Both the position numbers and the translations under genes were made by a program. Source: JAJECS01 sp965243625 (lineage in GTDB: Bacteria; Chloroflexota; UBA11872). Taken from it: 64,000 bases of DNA. Positions 8,508-17,857 of this stretch are shown one piece after another. Below the pieces are notes generated by a model that worked only from the letters and a program-made list of their open reading frames with translations, was not told where the DNA came from and did not search any database. The DNA is taken from contig CBDEVI010000002.1 of the NCBI GenBank assembly GCA_965243625.1, positions 2,294,001 to 2,358,000 of the forward strand, in the 5' to 3' direction. How positions within the stretch are numbered: the stretch's first letter is position 1; each line of letters opens with the position of its first letter.

Positions 8508-11062
8508 CGCGCGCCGTCGCTCTGCTGGGGCGAGCGGCCGAGCGCCTGGAGCACACCGGCGCCAACCGGCACCGGCTGCTGGTGGCCATCGGCCTGCTCG
8601 CGCCGCTCCTGATCCTGAATCGCGGAATCCTGCTCGCGGGCGAGCCCTGGCTCGACTTCGACGTGCTCCTGAGCTATCAGCCGCGCTATCGCCTGCTGGC
8701 GGCGGGTCTCGCCGAGGGCCGCATTCCGCTCTGGACCGACGGCATGCTCGGCGGATTCCCGGTGGCCTTCTCGGAGTTCGGCTGGTTCTATCCGCTGACC
8801 TGGGGCCTGCTGCGGGTCTTCGACCCCCTGCGGGCCTACTTCGTCGAGACCTCCCTGGGCCTTGTCCTGGCGGCGGCCTCCGCCTACGGGCTCGGGCGGG
8901 TGTGGGGCTTGTCCCGCCGCGGCGCGTTTCTCGCCGCCTTCCTCTACGCCTACAGCCCGTTCGTCTTCGCCACGTCCCGCTTCCTCAACTACGCCGACAT
9001 CTTTTTCGTGCTGCCCGCCGGACTCATCGCCATCGAACGCATTGCGCAGGGACGGCGGATGTGGGCCGTCGGACTCGCGGTCGTCACCGGCATCACGGGC
9101 CTGGCCGGGCATCCGCAGATCGCCCTGCTGTTCGTGTCGGCGTGGCTGGTGTACGCCCTGTTCCGTTTGACCTGGACGTGGCGCGAGGCCGGGCGGGCGC
9201 CCGCCCTTGCCCTCGGGGCCTGGTTGCTGACGGGCGTCGTCGTGGGCCTCGCCCTGGGCGCCGTGCGCTTCCTGCCGACCATCCAAGCCACGGAACTCTC
9301 CGGCCGCGTGGGCGGCCTCGACTATGCGACCGCGGCGCAAGGCTCGATACCGCCTTGGAGCCTGGTGCTCGGCTACCTCTACCCGTCGTTCGAGATTCCG
9401 CGCGTGCTCGACGAAACGCTCAACGCCGAGGAGCTGCTCTATCTCGGGATTCTCACGCCCGTGCTCGCGGTGCTCGCATTGGTGGCCGCGCGCCGGCATC
9501 GCGTGGTGCGCTTCCTCGCGGTGCTCGTCGTCGTCGCCTGGGTGCTGGCGATGGGCGCCTACAGCCTGGGATTCCCGCTGCTGCACAAGCTGCCGCTGTT
9601 CGGCTTCTTCCGCCAGCCCGCGCGGTTCGGGATCGTGGCGACCTTCGGCCTGGCCTTCCTCGCGGCCTACGGCTTCGAGTTGCTCCCCCGCCCCGATCTG
9701 GCCGCCGCGCGGGCCGTCGGCTGGCTGGTGCGCGCGTGGACCTGGCTGGCCGGCCTCATCGCGGTCGGCACCCTGGCCGCCACGATCACGCTCACGGGCT
9801 TCGCCTTCCTGATCGTGCCCTACGGTTACGACTACGTGGACCGCGTAATCGTGGGGTCCGAGGACAGGTTTCTCACCGCCGAACGCTACTACCGCACCTT
9901 CGACCAGCTCTACGGGCGGCTGGAGCAAGCGTTTAGCCTCGCGGGACCCACGCCCCGACTGCTGTTGGTCACCGCGGTTCTCGGCGCGTCGCTGATTTGG
10001 GCCTATCGGCGCGGGATCCTCCAGGGAAGGCATGCGCAAATGGGCGTTGGGGTCGTGCTCGCGGTCGATCTGCTCTTGGCGCCGGGCCACGTCATTCCCA
10101 CGGTGCCGGCCGAGTGGTACGACCGGCCCTCGCCGCTGCCGGCCGTTTCCGCCGACCAGCGCGACGGCCGGTTCTTTTCCTATCGCGCCCAGGCCCAGAA
10201 GTTCGAGCTGTCGACGGCGACCGGCGATCGCCTGTCACGCGATCAGCGCGATTTGCTCGAGTGGGTGTTTCTCACCGCCACTCGCGCCCCGAACCTGGCG
10301 CTGGACGGCGGGCCGAGGACGATTGACGGCTACGAGAACCTGATGCCGCGCAGCACGGCGGAGTTCCTGGCGTTTGTCGGCAGCGAACGCGCCATCGTGC
10401 CCGGCTTCGCCAGCGACGCCTCGCTCGACGCCGCCGCCCGCCTCGACATCCTGGAGTCTCGTCTGGGCGCTCTTGCCGCGGCAAACGTCCGGTACATCAC
10501 GTCGGGGGTGCCGCTGCCGATTGAGGGACTGCGTGAAGTGCATGCGGGCACTATCCCGCTGCCCGAATGGGCCGGCGTGGAGCAGCCGTTGTACGTCTAT
10601 GAGATTCACGAGTGGCGCCCCGAGGCATGGATCGCGCGACGCTGGTCCGTGGTCGACGACGCCGAGTCTCTGCTCCAACAGCTCGCGGAGCGACCCGACC
10701 ATGCGTTGGTGTCGCGCGAGCCCGGCATCGAGCCCGGTCAAGGGGCCAGCCGTTCCGACGTCATCGGCCCCATCGCCCGCGGACCGGAGCGCATCGACCT
10801 CAGCGTCGACCTGGCCGCGCCGGGCTTGCTGGTGCTCAACGAGGCGCCGTATCCCGGCTGGAGCGCCGAGGTGAACGGCCGGCCGGCGGAGATTCTGACC
10901 GTCAACCTGGTGGCGCGCGGTCTCGCGCTCCCGGCGGGCGCGCACGAGATCCGCATGCGGTTCGAGCCGCCTGGGTTCGCGGCGGGCGCGATCGCCTCGC
11001 TGGTCGCCACCGGCCTGTTGGCGCCGCTGCTGGCGTTGAGCATTTGGAGGCAGCGGCGGTGA
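8450..11062 (+). CDS. YfhO-like multispanning membrane protein
   Basis: This 870-residue protein has a dozen or so hydrophobic helices in the first 560 residues and a hydrophilic domain before a final C-terminal helix. The N-terminal region (PWLDFDVLLSYQPRYRLLA, then IPLWTDGMLGGFP) fits the YfhO family, which is fold-related to GT-C glycosyltransferases and linked to glycosylation of surface polymers. The last part (PYPGWSAEVNGRPAEI) is the conserved YfhO beta domain. The GTG at 8450 is chosen because the next in-frame GTG, at 8582, would cut the first membrane segment. It may be a polyprenol-dependent sugar transferase or glycan-assembly protein. Its stop overlaps the next start (GTGA). Confidence 0.85.
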   Translation: MESTRGRNLGIPRPAAAGLTRAVALLGRAAERLEHTGANRHRLLVAIGLLAPLLILNRGILLAGEPWLDFDVLLSYQPRYRLLAAGLAEGRIPLWTDGMLGGFPVAFSEFGWFYPLTWGLLRVFDPLRAYFVETSLGLVLAAASAYGLGRVWGLSRRGAFLAAFLYAYSPFVFATSRFLNYADIFFVLPAGLIAIERIAQGRRMWAVGLAVVTGITGLAGHPQIALLFVSAWLVYALFRLTWTWREAGRAPALALGAWLLTGVVVGLALGAVRFLPTIQATELSGRVGGLDYATAAQGSIPPWSLVLGYLYPSFEIPRVLDETLNAEELLYLGILTPVLAVLALVAARRHRVVRFLAVLVVVAWVLAMGAYSLGFPLLHKLPLFGFFRQPARFGIVATFGLAFLAAYGFELLPRPDLAAARAVGWLVRAWTWLAGLIAVGTLAATITLTGFAFLIVPYGYDYVDRVIVGSEDRFLTAERYYRTFDQLYGRLEQAFSLAGPTPRLLLVTAVLGASLIWAYRRGILQGRHAQMGVGVVLAVDLLLAPGHVIPTVPAEWYDRPSPLPAVSADQRDGRFFSYRAQAQKFELSTATGDRLSRDQRDLLEWVFLTATRAPNLALDGGPRTIDGYENLMPRSTAEFLAFVGSERAIVPGFASDASLDAAARLDILESRLGALAAANVRYITSGVPLPIEGLREVHAGTIPLPEWAGVEQPLYVYEIHEWRPEAWIARRWSVVDDAESLLQQLAERPDHALVSREPGIEPGQGASRSDVIGPIARGPERIDLSVDLAAPGLLVLNEAPYPGWSAEVNGRPAEILTVNLVARGLALPAGAHEIRMRFEPPGFAAGAIASLVATGLLAPLLALSIWRQRR

Positions 11063-12189
11063 AGCTGGCCATCGTGGCCGACGAGCTGGACCCGACCAAC
11101 GGTTGGGGGCGCTACGCCGGCGAGTTGGCGCGCGGACTGATTGCGGCGGGCGTTGACGTGCGATTGGTCACGCCCGGCGGCACGATGCCCGCCGACCTGC
11201 GCGCCCATCCCGACCACGCGCTGATTCCGTCGTTTCGCGACGGCACGCCGCATTTCGCCCGCTTGCTCGCACGGACCATCCGGCCCCTGTGGCGCGCGCT
11301 GCGGGGCGTGGACGCCGTCCACTGCATGGTCGAGCCCTATGCCCCGGCCGTGGCCCTCGCCGCCGGCCTTCGCCCGCTGTTCGTGTCGCTCGTCGGTACC
11401 TATTCGGTGCCGTCCAGCCGAGTTTGGCTCGAGTCGCGCATGCTGCGCCTGGCCATGCGCCGCGCGCGGCGACTGATCGCCATCAGCCGCTATACGGAGC
11501 AGCGAGTGCGGCGGGACACGGGATTCACGCACTCCACGGTCGTGCCGCTGGCCGTGCGGGCGGATGAGTTTGCCGTCCCCGACCCGCCGCCGGCGCGCGA
11601 GGCCGGGCTGGTGCTCGCGGTCGGTGAGCCAAAGCCGCGCAAGGGGTTCGACGTGGCCTTGGAGGCCTTCGCCGCGGTGCGCACGCGCCTGCCGCAGTCG
11701 CGCTTCGTCATCGTGGGGCCCTACGCCCCCAGTTCGTCGTTCGTCGCACGGCTCCGTGAACGCAGCCGCAGCCTGGGCCTGGAAGACGACGTGATTCTCA
11801 CGGGAGCCGTGAGCCACGACGAGCTGGTGCGCTGGTATGCCCGCGCCTCGGCGGTCGTCATGCCCTACCGCTCGGTTGGTCGCGACTTCGAGGGATTTGG
11901 CCTGGTACTGCTCGAGGCCGGGGCCTGCGGCGCGCCCGTGATCAGCTCGCTGGACTCCCCGGCGGAGGAGATCGTGGCGCACGGCGAGACCGGGCTGCTG
12001 GTCGCGGCCGGCGATGTGACGGCGCTGGAGGCGGCGATGCTCCGAGTGCTGACCTCCGCGGACGAGCGCCGGCGCCTCGGGGCCGGCGGCAAAGCCCATG
12101 CGGCGACCATGACCTGGGAGCGATCGACGGCCCAGCTCATCGATGTCTACGAGCAGACGCTCAGCCGGCCCATTCGGCAAGGGTCATGA
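11059..12189 (+). CDS. Glycosyltransferase family 4 protein
   Basis: The true start is the GTG at 11059, overlapping the upstream stop. It gives 376 residues beginning KLAIVADELDPTNGWGRYAG. The GT4 donor domain includes AVGEPKPRKGFDVALEAFAA, the E-x7-E motif FEGFGLVLLEAGACGAPVIS and DSPAEEIVAHGETGLLV. It has no membrane segment and is probably a soluble or peripheral cytoplasmic enzyme. It sits just before the flippase, so it may complete the lipid-linked unit before export. Confidence 0.92.
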   Translation: MKLAIVADELDPTNGWGRYAGELARGLIAAGVDVRLVTPGGTMPADLRAHPDHALIPSFRDGTPHFARLLARTIRPLWRALRGVDAVHCMVEPYAPAVALAAGLRPLFVSLVGTYSVPSSRVWLESRMLRLAMRRARRLIAISRYTEQRVRRDTGFTHSTVVPLAVRADEFAVPDPPPAREAGLVLAVGEPKPRKGFDVALEAFAAVRTRLPQSRFVIVGPYAPSSSFVARLRERSRSLGLEDDVILTGAVSHDELVRWYARASAVVMPYRSVGRDFEGFGLVLLEAGACGAPVISSLDSPAEEIVAHGETGLLVAAGDVTALEAAMLRVLTSADERRRLGAGGKAHAATMTWERSTAQLIDVYEQTLSRPIRQGS

Positions 12190-12190
12190 C

Positions 12191-13678
12191 ATGACGGCTG
12201 AAGCTTCCGAACGCGAATCGCCCTCGACGCTGGGCGAGCGAGCCGTGCGCGGCGTGGTCGCGCTGGGCGTGCGCGAGGGCGGCATGAAGCTCGTGTCGTT
12301 CACGGGCGACATCGCGCTGTATCGCCTGCTCACGACGGCCGATTTCGGCGTCGTCGTGCCGATCGCCTTCCTCGCCGGCATCATCAAGCAGTTCACCGAC
12401 GTCGGGCTGCATCCGAGCGTGATCCAGCGCCGGGACGATCCGGCCCGGTCCGATTTGCGCGCCGTGTTCACCTTGCACCTGGGGCTGGTGACGCTTGCCG
12501 CGGCCATCGTCGTTTTCGCCGGCCCGCCCATGCTCACGGGATGGATCGGCGTGGACGCCGATCCGTGGATGATCCGAATCTTCGGCATCTCCATCTGGCT
12601 CTCGGCGTTTCGGATGGTGCCGGCGGCGCTGCTCGAGCGTCACCTGCGCTTTGGTCGCCTGGCGGCCGCGGACATCGCCGGCACGGTGTGGTACTTCGGC
12701 GCGGGCATCGGGTTCGCCATCGGCGCGTTCGAGGCGTGGAGCCTGATCATCGCCCACGTCGGAGCGAGCATCGTGTCGACGCTGGCGGTGGTCGTGGCGC
12801 AGCCCTGGGCGCCGATTCCAACCTGGCGCACCGCGGGGCTGCGGCACTACCTGCGATTCGGCGCCCAGTTCCAGGGCGCCCGCCTGGCCCTGATGGCCAA
12901 GGACTCGCTGATTCCGCTCCTATCGCCGCGCACGGTCGGCGTTGACGGCACGGGCCTCTTGAGCTGGGCGGACAAGATCGCGTCGCAGCCGCTTACGCTG
13001 ACGCAGCTGGTGTCCAGGGTCACGCTGCCCACGTTTGCCCGCATGCAGGACGACATCGAGCGTGTGCGGCGCGGCGCGGAGCTCACGCTCAAGTGGAACG
13101 CCATCGTGACGCTTCCGGCCTTCGCGGCGGTGATCGCGTTCGCGCCGGAGATTGCGATCTACATCTACAGCGAGCAGTGGCTCCCGGCGATCCCGGCGCT
13201 CTACGCGCTCGCCGCCAGCGCCGTCCTGGTGCCGATCAACGGCTTGCTCACGCCAATCCTTGCCGCTCTGGGCCGGACGCGGGTCATTCTCGTGATCGCC
13301 ATCGTCTGGGCGGTGGCGGCCTGGGGGCTGGCCATTGGCCTCAGCTCAGCCGGACTGGAGCTGCTCGCCATCCCGATCGCCCTGGCGGCCACCCAGTTCG
13401 CGGCGGCGCTCGTGCTGCTGCCGCTGGCGCGGGACGTCTTCGACTTCCGCCTGCTGCGGCACCTCGTACGACCGTTGGCCGCGGCCGTGCTGGCGGGCGC
13501 GTTCGGACGCCTGGTCATGCTGCCGCTGCTGACCGATTGGGTGCTGCTGATCCAGGGCGGCATCGTGGTCGTGCTGCTCTACGCGGGTCTCATCTATCTG
13601 ATGGATCGCGAGACCATCCGACACGAAGTCGGCCTGCTGTTTCGACGTCCTGCGCCCGACCCCGGCGACGGCCCCTGA
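12191..13678 (+). CDS. Polysaccharide flippase, PST/MOP family
   Basis: This 495-residue protein has about 12-14 hydrophobic helices. Its opening after a short basic tail, ERAVRGVVALGVREGGMKLV, is typical of lipopolysaccharide/teichuronic-type exporters of the MOP superfamily, and YRLLTTADFGVVVPIAFLAG is the conserved loop after helix 1. Such proteins flip lipid-linked sugar units across the membrane. The ATG at 12191 lies one base past the previous gene and is preferred to an upstream in-frame start inside that gene. Its stop overlaps the next ATG (TGATG). This is the only recognisable exporter in the window and should serve the surrounding glycosyltransferases. Confidence 0.92.
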   Translation: MTAEASERESPSTLGERAVRGVVALGVREGGMKLVSFTGDIALYRLLTTADFGVVVPIAFLAGIIKQFTDVGLHPSVIQRRDDPARSDLRAVFTLHLGLVTLAAAIVVFAGPPMLTGWIGVDADPWMIRIFGISIWLSAFRMVPAALLERHLRFGRLAAADIAGTVWYFGAGIGFAIGAFEAWSLIIAHVGASIVSTLAVVVAQPWAPIPTWRTAGLRHYLRFGAQFQGARLALMAKDSLIPLLSPRTVGVDGTGLLSWADKIASQPLTLTQLVSRVTLPTFARMQDDIERVRRGAELTLKWNAIVTLPAFAAVIAFAPEIAIYIYSEQWLPAIPALYALAASAVLVPINGLLTPILAALGRTRVILVIAIVWAVAAWGLAIGLSSAGLELLAIPIALAATQFAAALVLLPLARDVFDFRLLRHLVRPLAAAVLAGAFGRLVMLPLLTDWVLLIQGGIVVVLLYAGLIYLMDRETIRHEVGLLFRRPAPDPGDGP

Positions 13679-14835
13679 TGCGCGCCGCCCTTAACCTCCG
13701 CAACGCCAACCTGATGGTCACCGACGGGCACGGCGAGAGCATGCGCAGCCTCGCGCGCGCCCTGGTGGCAACCGCGGACGCTCACCGGCTCGACCTGCTG
13801 ATGGATGCGCCGTCACGCTATCCCGGATTCGAGGGGGCGAACGCCAGGGTTCGCGTGCTGCAGCCCTTCAGGTTCGGCAACCGGCTCTTGACCCAAGCGT
13901 TCGGCGGCGACCCCTGGTACCGTGCCCGAGTGCCGCTCGCCCGGGCCTGGCGCGCCGCCGACGTGTACCTCCAGAGCGCTCACGAACCTCCGCCCTTTAT
14001 CAGCGGTCCGCCCCATGTCGCGATGGTTCACGACGTGGCGTTCATGCGGCCCGGGGCCGAGGCCTTCTTCGACGCGCCGACGCGCGACTACCTCGATCGA
14101 TGGACGGCGAGCAGCATTCATCGCGCCGATCGCGTGCTGGCGGTTTCCGAATGGGTGCGGGACGAGGTCGTGCGGATCTACGGCTATCCGGCCGAACGGG
14201 TAGACGTGGCATCCCATGGCGTTGACGGCGATCGCTTTCGGGCAGACGCCGACCCGCAAACCGTCACCGAGACGTTGCACCGTCTCGGCATCCAGGCGCC
14301 CTACGTGCTGTTCCTGGGCACGCTGCAGCCGCGCAAGAACCTCGGCACGCTGGCCCGGGCCTATGTCGAGGCACGGCGGCGCGGGCTGGCGCACACGCTC
14401 GTCTTGGCGGGCGTCCCCGGCTGGCGCTACGCGGATGTGGCCGCGGACCTCGAACGCGTGGGCGGCGAGGGAATCCAAATCACGGGCGCCGTCGAAGCCC
14501 ACGACCTGCCGGCGTTGCTGGCCGGGGCCTCGGCGTTCGTCAGCGTCGCCATCGACGAGGGCTTCGGCATGCCGGTGCTGGAGGCCATGGCCTCTGGCGT
14601 GCCGGTGGTCGCAACGAACCAGGGCGGACTGGCCAACGCCGCCGGGGATGCCGGAATCGCCGTCGACCCGCACGATCCCGACGCCATTGCCGAGGCGCTG
14701 CTGCAAGTCACGAGTGACGACCGGCTGCGCGAGGAACTTCGATCGCGAGGCCTGGCGCGGGCGGCGGAGTTCACCTGGAACCGCACTGCGCGGCGCGCGT
14801 GGCAATCGCTGGAGCAAGCATGCGCGTCCTCCTGA
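13678..14835 (+). CDS. Glycosyltransferase family 4 protein
   Basis: The ATG at 13678 overlaps the flippase stop and gives 385 residues starting RAALNLRNANLMVTDGHGES. The donor domain has FLGTLQPRKNLGTLARAYVE and a textbook E-x7-E motif in DEGFGMPVLEAMASGVPVVA, with TNQGGLANAAGDAG after it. Its organisation resembles mannosyl- or rhamnosyl-type GT4 enzymes with the LQPRKN signature. The gene overlaps the next one by 16 bases. Confidence 0.93.
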   Translation: MRAALNLRNANLMVTDGHGESMRSLARALVATADAHRLDLLMDAPSRYPGFEGANARVRVLQPFRFGNRLLTQAFGGDPWYRARVPLARAWRAADVYLQSAHEPPPFISGPPHVAMVHDVAFMRPGAEAFFDAPTRDYLDRWTASSIHRADRVLAVSEWVRDEVVRIYGYPAERVDVASHGVDGDRFRADADPQTVTETLHRLGIQAPYVLFLGTLQPRKNLGTLARAYVEARRRGLAHTLVLAGVPGWRYADVAADLERVGGEGIQITGAVEAHDLPALLAGASAFVSVAIDEGFGMPVLEAMASGVPVVATNQGGLANAAGDAGIAVDPHDPDAIAEALLQVTSDDRLREELRSRGLARAAEFTWNRTARRAWQSLEQACASS

Positions 14836-15887
14836 TCGGGCCCGAATGGGACACAGGTCTATGGGCCGAATACTGCGGCGCGGGGCTGGCGGCCGGAGGC
14901 CACGAGGTGGCCTCGCTGCTCTACGGCCGCGACCTGGCGCGTCCGGTGGGTCTCTGGGGCCGGGTGCGGCGCCGGCTCGCCGGGCCGCATCGGTTTCACA
15001 TCGGACGGGTGCTCGAGGCCATGCGCCGCGACAACCTGCGCGTGCTGGATGCCGCCGTGCGCCACCGCCCCGATCTCACCGTCGTCCTGAAGGGCGAGGT
15101 GCTGCTGCCGGAAACGGTCGAGCGCCTGCGGGACCTCACCTCCGGACCCGTGGTGCAGTGGTGTGGGGACGATCCCTCGTGGTTTCCCCACATCATGGCC
15201 GCGGCCCATCTCTACGACCGCTTCTTCCTCGCCGAGCCGTCCTACGCCGCCGACCTTGCGCGGCATGGGGTGGGGGCCGAGTTCATGACCCATGCCGCCG
15301 ATCCCGACACCTGGGGGCCAGCGCCCGGCGAACCCCAAGATCCGCCGGAGTGGGACGTGGTGTTCGTAGGCGACGCGCGGCACAACATGGGACATTTGCC
15401 GTCCACGCGCCTGCGCGTGGACCTGGTCGAGGCCGCCGCCCACAGCGGCCTGAGGGTGGCGATTTGGGGCCGGGGGTGGGAGAAACTCGATGCCGACTCC
15501 CCGGCGCGGCAACGACACGAAGGGCTGACGCTGTTGCCCGCCGCGGCCGTGGCGCGAGCCTACCGCCGCGCCAAGATCGCGCTCAACGCGCACCATGCCC
15601 AAATGCGCGAGGGTGTGAACATGCGCACGTTCGAGATTCCGGCCGCGGGCGCATTTCAGCTCTGCGACGCGAAGGCGCGGCTGGGCGAGTTGCTCGAGAT
15701 TGGACGCGAAGTCGCCGTCTACGAGGGCGTCGACGACCTGGTCGACGTGCTGCACCGCTACGCGGGCGACGACGCGGCCCGGTCGCGGATCGCCGAGGCC
15801 GGCCGCCAACGCGTCCTGCGCGACCACACCTACACCGCGCGCATGGCCCAGCTCGTCGCGCGATCGCATGGCGAACCGGCCGCCTAG
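14820..15887 (+). CDS. CgeB-like glycosyltransferase
   Basis: This 355-residue protein matches the CgeB/YkvP-type glycosyltransferase pattern rather than classic GT4. It has LIGPEWDTGLWAEYCGAGLA at the N-terminus, CGDDPSWFPH in the middle, then VFVGDARHNMGH and INMR-like EGVNMRTFEIPAAGAFQL in the C-terminal domain. CgeB itself is a spore-coat glycosyltransferase; relatives occur in many surface-glycan loci. The ATG at 14820 lies inside the end of the preceding gene. The ending TYTARMAQLV matches the usual C-terminal helix of this family. Confidence 0.85.
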   Translation: MRVLLIGPEWDTGLWAEYCGAGLAAGGHEVASLLYGRDLARPVGLWGRVRRRLAGPHRFHIGRVLEAMRRDNLRVLDAAVRHRPDLTVVLKGEVLLPETVERLRDLTSGPVVQWCGDDPSWFPHIMAAAHLYDRFFLAEPSYAADLARHGVGAEFMTHAADPDTWGPAPGEPQDPPEWDVVFVGDARHNMGHLPSTRLRVDLVEAAAHSGLRVAIWGRGWEKLDADSPARQRHEGLTLLPAAAVARAYRRAKIALNAHHAQMREGVNMRTFEIPAAGAFQLCDAKARLGELLEIGREVAVYEGVDDLVDVLHRYAGDDAARSRIAEAGRQRVLRDHTYTARMAQLVARSHGEPAA

Positions 15888-16716
15888 CGTGCCCACCGGC
15901 TCGCCGACGCCGCTGCCCACGGCTCTCGCGGGACGCTCCGACCGGGAGCTCTTGCGACTGGCGATCGAGGCGCACCTGCATCAGCCGGCGATCGCGCTCT
16001 GGCGCGCCACCGAGTTCGCCATGCTGCGCAAGGTGGAGTTCGCCGCGCCGGTTCTCGATCTGGGTTGCGGGGGCGGCGCCGTCGCCGGAGTGGTACTCCA
16101 CGACCACTGGCCGCGCGACGGCCTCGAATTGCTCGCCAGCGAGGCGCGCGCCGCCCGCGCCCTGGGCGTCTACCGGGGCGTGATTCGCTCGGACGCGACG
16201 CGGGCGCCGCTGGCCGCGGGCGCCTATGCCACGGTTTTCAGCCAAAGTGTGCTGGAGCACATTCCGGACGACCGAGCCGCCGTGCGCGAGGCGGCGCGCG
16301 CGCTGGCGCCGGGCGGGCGGCTGGTATTCACCGTGCCGTCGCCGGCCTTCGCCGAGCGGATTCGCCGTGGACCCGGCGGCGAGGCCGCCTTGCAAGCGAC
16401 AAACGACCGGCTGGGCCACTTCCACTACCGCTCGCTCGACGAATGGGCCGCGCTGCTGGACGCCTGCGGCCTCGGCATCGTCGAAACCGGCGAGCATCTG
16501 CCCGCTCGAACGCAACACGCCTGGCAGCGCCTGGACGCGCTGATGACGCATCGGCTGGGCCGGCGACGCATCCTGGATATCTTTCGGGCGCTGCACCGCC
16601 GCCGGCTCGTCCCGCGCCGCGCGTGGATTGCCGCGTGGACCGCCGTGCTCTGGCACCCCTTCCGTCGGCCGGTGGACGATCCCGGCGGCTACCTGATCGT
16701 GGCCCAGGCGCCCTAG
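15868..16716 (+). CDS. Class I SAM-dependent methyltransferase
   Basis: This is a 282-residue Rossmann methyltransferase. Motif I is VLDLGCGGGAVAG. FSQSVLEHIPDD and APGGRLVFTVPSPAF mark the later motifs of the type 11 family. It probably methylates a sugar or glycan intermediate, judging from position. An ATG at 15868 overlaps the previous gene by 20 bases, and a GTG at 15889 just after that gene's stop is an equally possible start, giving 275 residues. The C-terminal 60 residues are basic and may bind an anionic acceptor or membrane. Confidence 0.87.
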   Translation: MANRPPSVPTGSPTPLPTALAGRSDRELLRLAIEAHLHQPAIALWRATEFAMLRKVEFAAPVLDLGCGGGAVAGVVLHDHWPRDGLELLASEARAARALGVYRGVIRSDATRAPLAAGAYATVFSQSVLEHIPDDRAAVREAARALAPGGRLVFTVPSPAFAERIRRGPGGEAALQATNDRLGHFHYRSLDEWAALLDACGLGIVETGEHLPARTQHAWQRLDALMTHRLGRRRILDIFRALHRRRLVPRRAWIAAWTAVLWHPFRRPVDDPGGYLIVAQAP

Positions 16717-16717
16717 C

Positions 16718-17827
16718 ATGCCGGCGCGAGATCGTCCGCGGGTGCTGCATCTCTCCCCGACGTGGTTCGGGGAGATTTCGGTCATCGGCGGAGGCGAGCG
16801 CTTTCCCCTCGAGCTCGCGCGCGCCATGCGGGAACGCGTGCCGACCCGGCTAGTCGCCTTCGGTGGGCCGCCCACCACCGCCGATGCCGCCGGGTTCCCC
16901 ATTGAGGTGGCCCGCACCTGGCGCCACCTGCGGGGCCGCCCGTATGACGCCATCGGTCCGGGCTTCATTCCCGCCCTTTGGTGGGCCGATGTCATTCACT
17001 GCCACCAGGCGCGCACCGGGCTGACGGCGCTGGCGACGTTGCTGGCGCGCCCGCTCGGGAAGCGCGTGTTCGTCACGGATCACGGAGGCGGCGGCGTGGG
17101 GTGGCTGCGGCGCGCTCGCCTGGGGCAATGGGTCCACGCCCACCTGGCGCAGAGCCGGTTCGTGGTGGACACGCTGCCCTATATGGGCCGTCGCACGGCG
17201 ATCGTCCACGGCGGGGTCGACCCACAGGTGTTCGCGCCGTCGGAGACCAAGGCACGCGGCGAGGTGGTGTTCGTGGGCCGCCTGCTGCCGCACAAGGGGA
17301 TCGAGTACGCCATTCGCGCGCTGCCCGACGACGCCCATCTCGCCGTGTACGGTCGGCCCGCCGACCCCGACTACGCCGCGTTCCTGCGGCGCGAAGCCGA
17401 GGGCCGCGCCGTTACGTTTCATGAAGACGCCGACGACCGGGAGCTCGTGCAGGCGCTCAGCCGCGCCTGCGTGGCGGTGATGCCCTCGGTGTTCGAGGAC
17501 TTTCGCGGCCACCGCCAACAGCATCCCGAGCTGCTCGGGCTGGCCGCGCTGGAGGCCATGGCTTGCGGCACGGCCGTGGTTGTCTCGCAGGCGGGCGGTC
17601 TGCCCGAGGTCGTCGATCCGTCCTACGGCGCCGTGGCGCCGCCGGGCGATTCCTCGGCGCTCCGAGCGGCGCTGGCGCCGTTCACGTCAAACCCCGACCA
17701 CGCGGCGATTTGCGGCCAGCGCGCTCGTGAGCGGGCGCTGCGCGACTTCACCTGGAGCGCCGTCGCCGACCGGTGCCTGGCCGCGTACGGTCCGGTTCCC
17801 TCTCCCTCTGGGAGAGGGTTAGGGTGA
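16718..17827 (+). CDS. Glycosyltransferase family 4 protein, repeat-derived tail
   Basis: This 369-residue GT4 enzyme opens RVLHLSPTWFGEISVIGGGE and carries FVGRLLPHKGIEYAIRAL and LEAMACGTAVVVSQAGGLPE in the donor domain. The acidic-pair region is FEDFRGHRQQHPELLGLAALE, longer than usual. Its last ten residues, VPSPSGRGLG, are encoded by a dispersed terminator-like palindrome (17798-17830). The stop codon lies inside that repeat, so the C-terminus is probably not ancestral. It is the last gene of the forward polysaccharide operon. Confidence 0.9.
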   Translation: MPARDRPRVLHLSPTWFGEISVIGGGERFPLELARAMRERVPTRLVAFGGPPTTADAAGFPIEVARTWRHLRGRPYDAIGPGFIPALWWADVIHCHQARTGLTALATLLARPLGKRVFVTDHGGGGVGWLRRARLGQWVHAHLAQSRFVVDTLPYMGRRTAIVHGGVDPQVFAPSETKARGEVVFVGRLLPHKGIEYAIRALPDDAHLAVYGRPADPDYAAFLRREAEGRAVTFHEDADDRELVQALSRACVAVMPSVFEDFRGHRQQHPELLGLAALEAMACGTAVVVSQAGGLPEVVDPSYGAVAPPGDSSALRAALAPFTSNPDHAAICGQRARERALRDFTWSAVADRCLAAYGPVPSPSGRGLG

Positions 17828-17830
17828 GGG
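17798..17830 (+). repeat. Terminator-like palindromic repeat, family A
   Basis: A CCCTCTCCC arm faces GGGAGAGGG across a short loop and is followed by TTAGGGTGAGGG. The same pattern recurs at 34158-34192 and 44348-44384. It could form a strong hairpin at the end of the forward operon, but it also encodes the last residues of the overlapping glycosyltransferase. Confidence 0.8.
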
Positions 17831-17857
17831 TCCGGCCCGTCCGCTCCTGAGTTTCCC

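Noticed and set aside
8162..10090. Long reverse-strand open frame opposite the YfhO-like gene
   Set aside because: It has no membrane or domain pattern and is rich in Arg, Gln and His, as expected for an antisense frame in GC-rich DNA. The forward gene has clear YfhO features.
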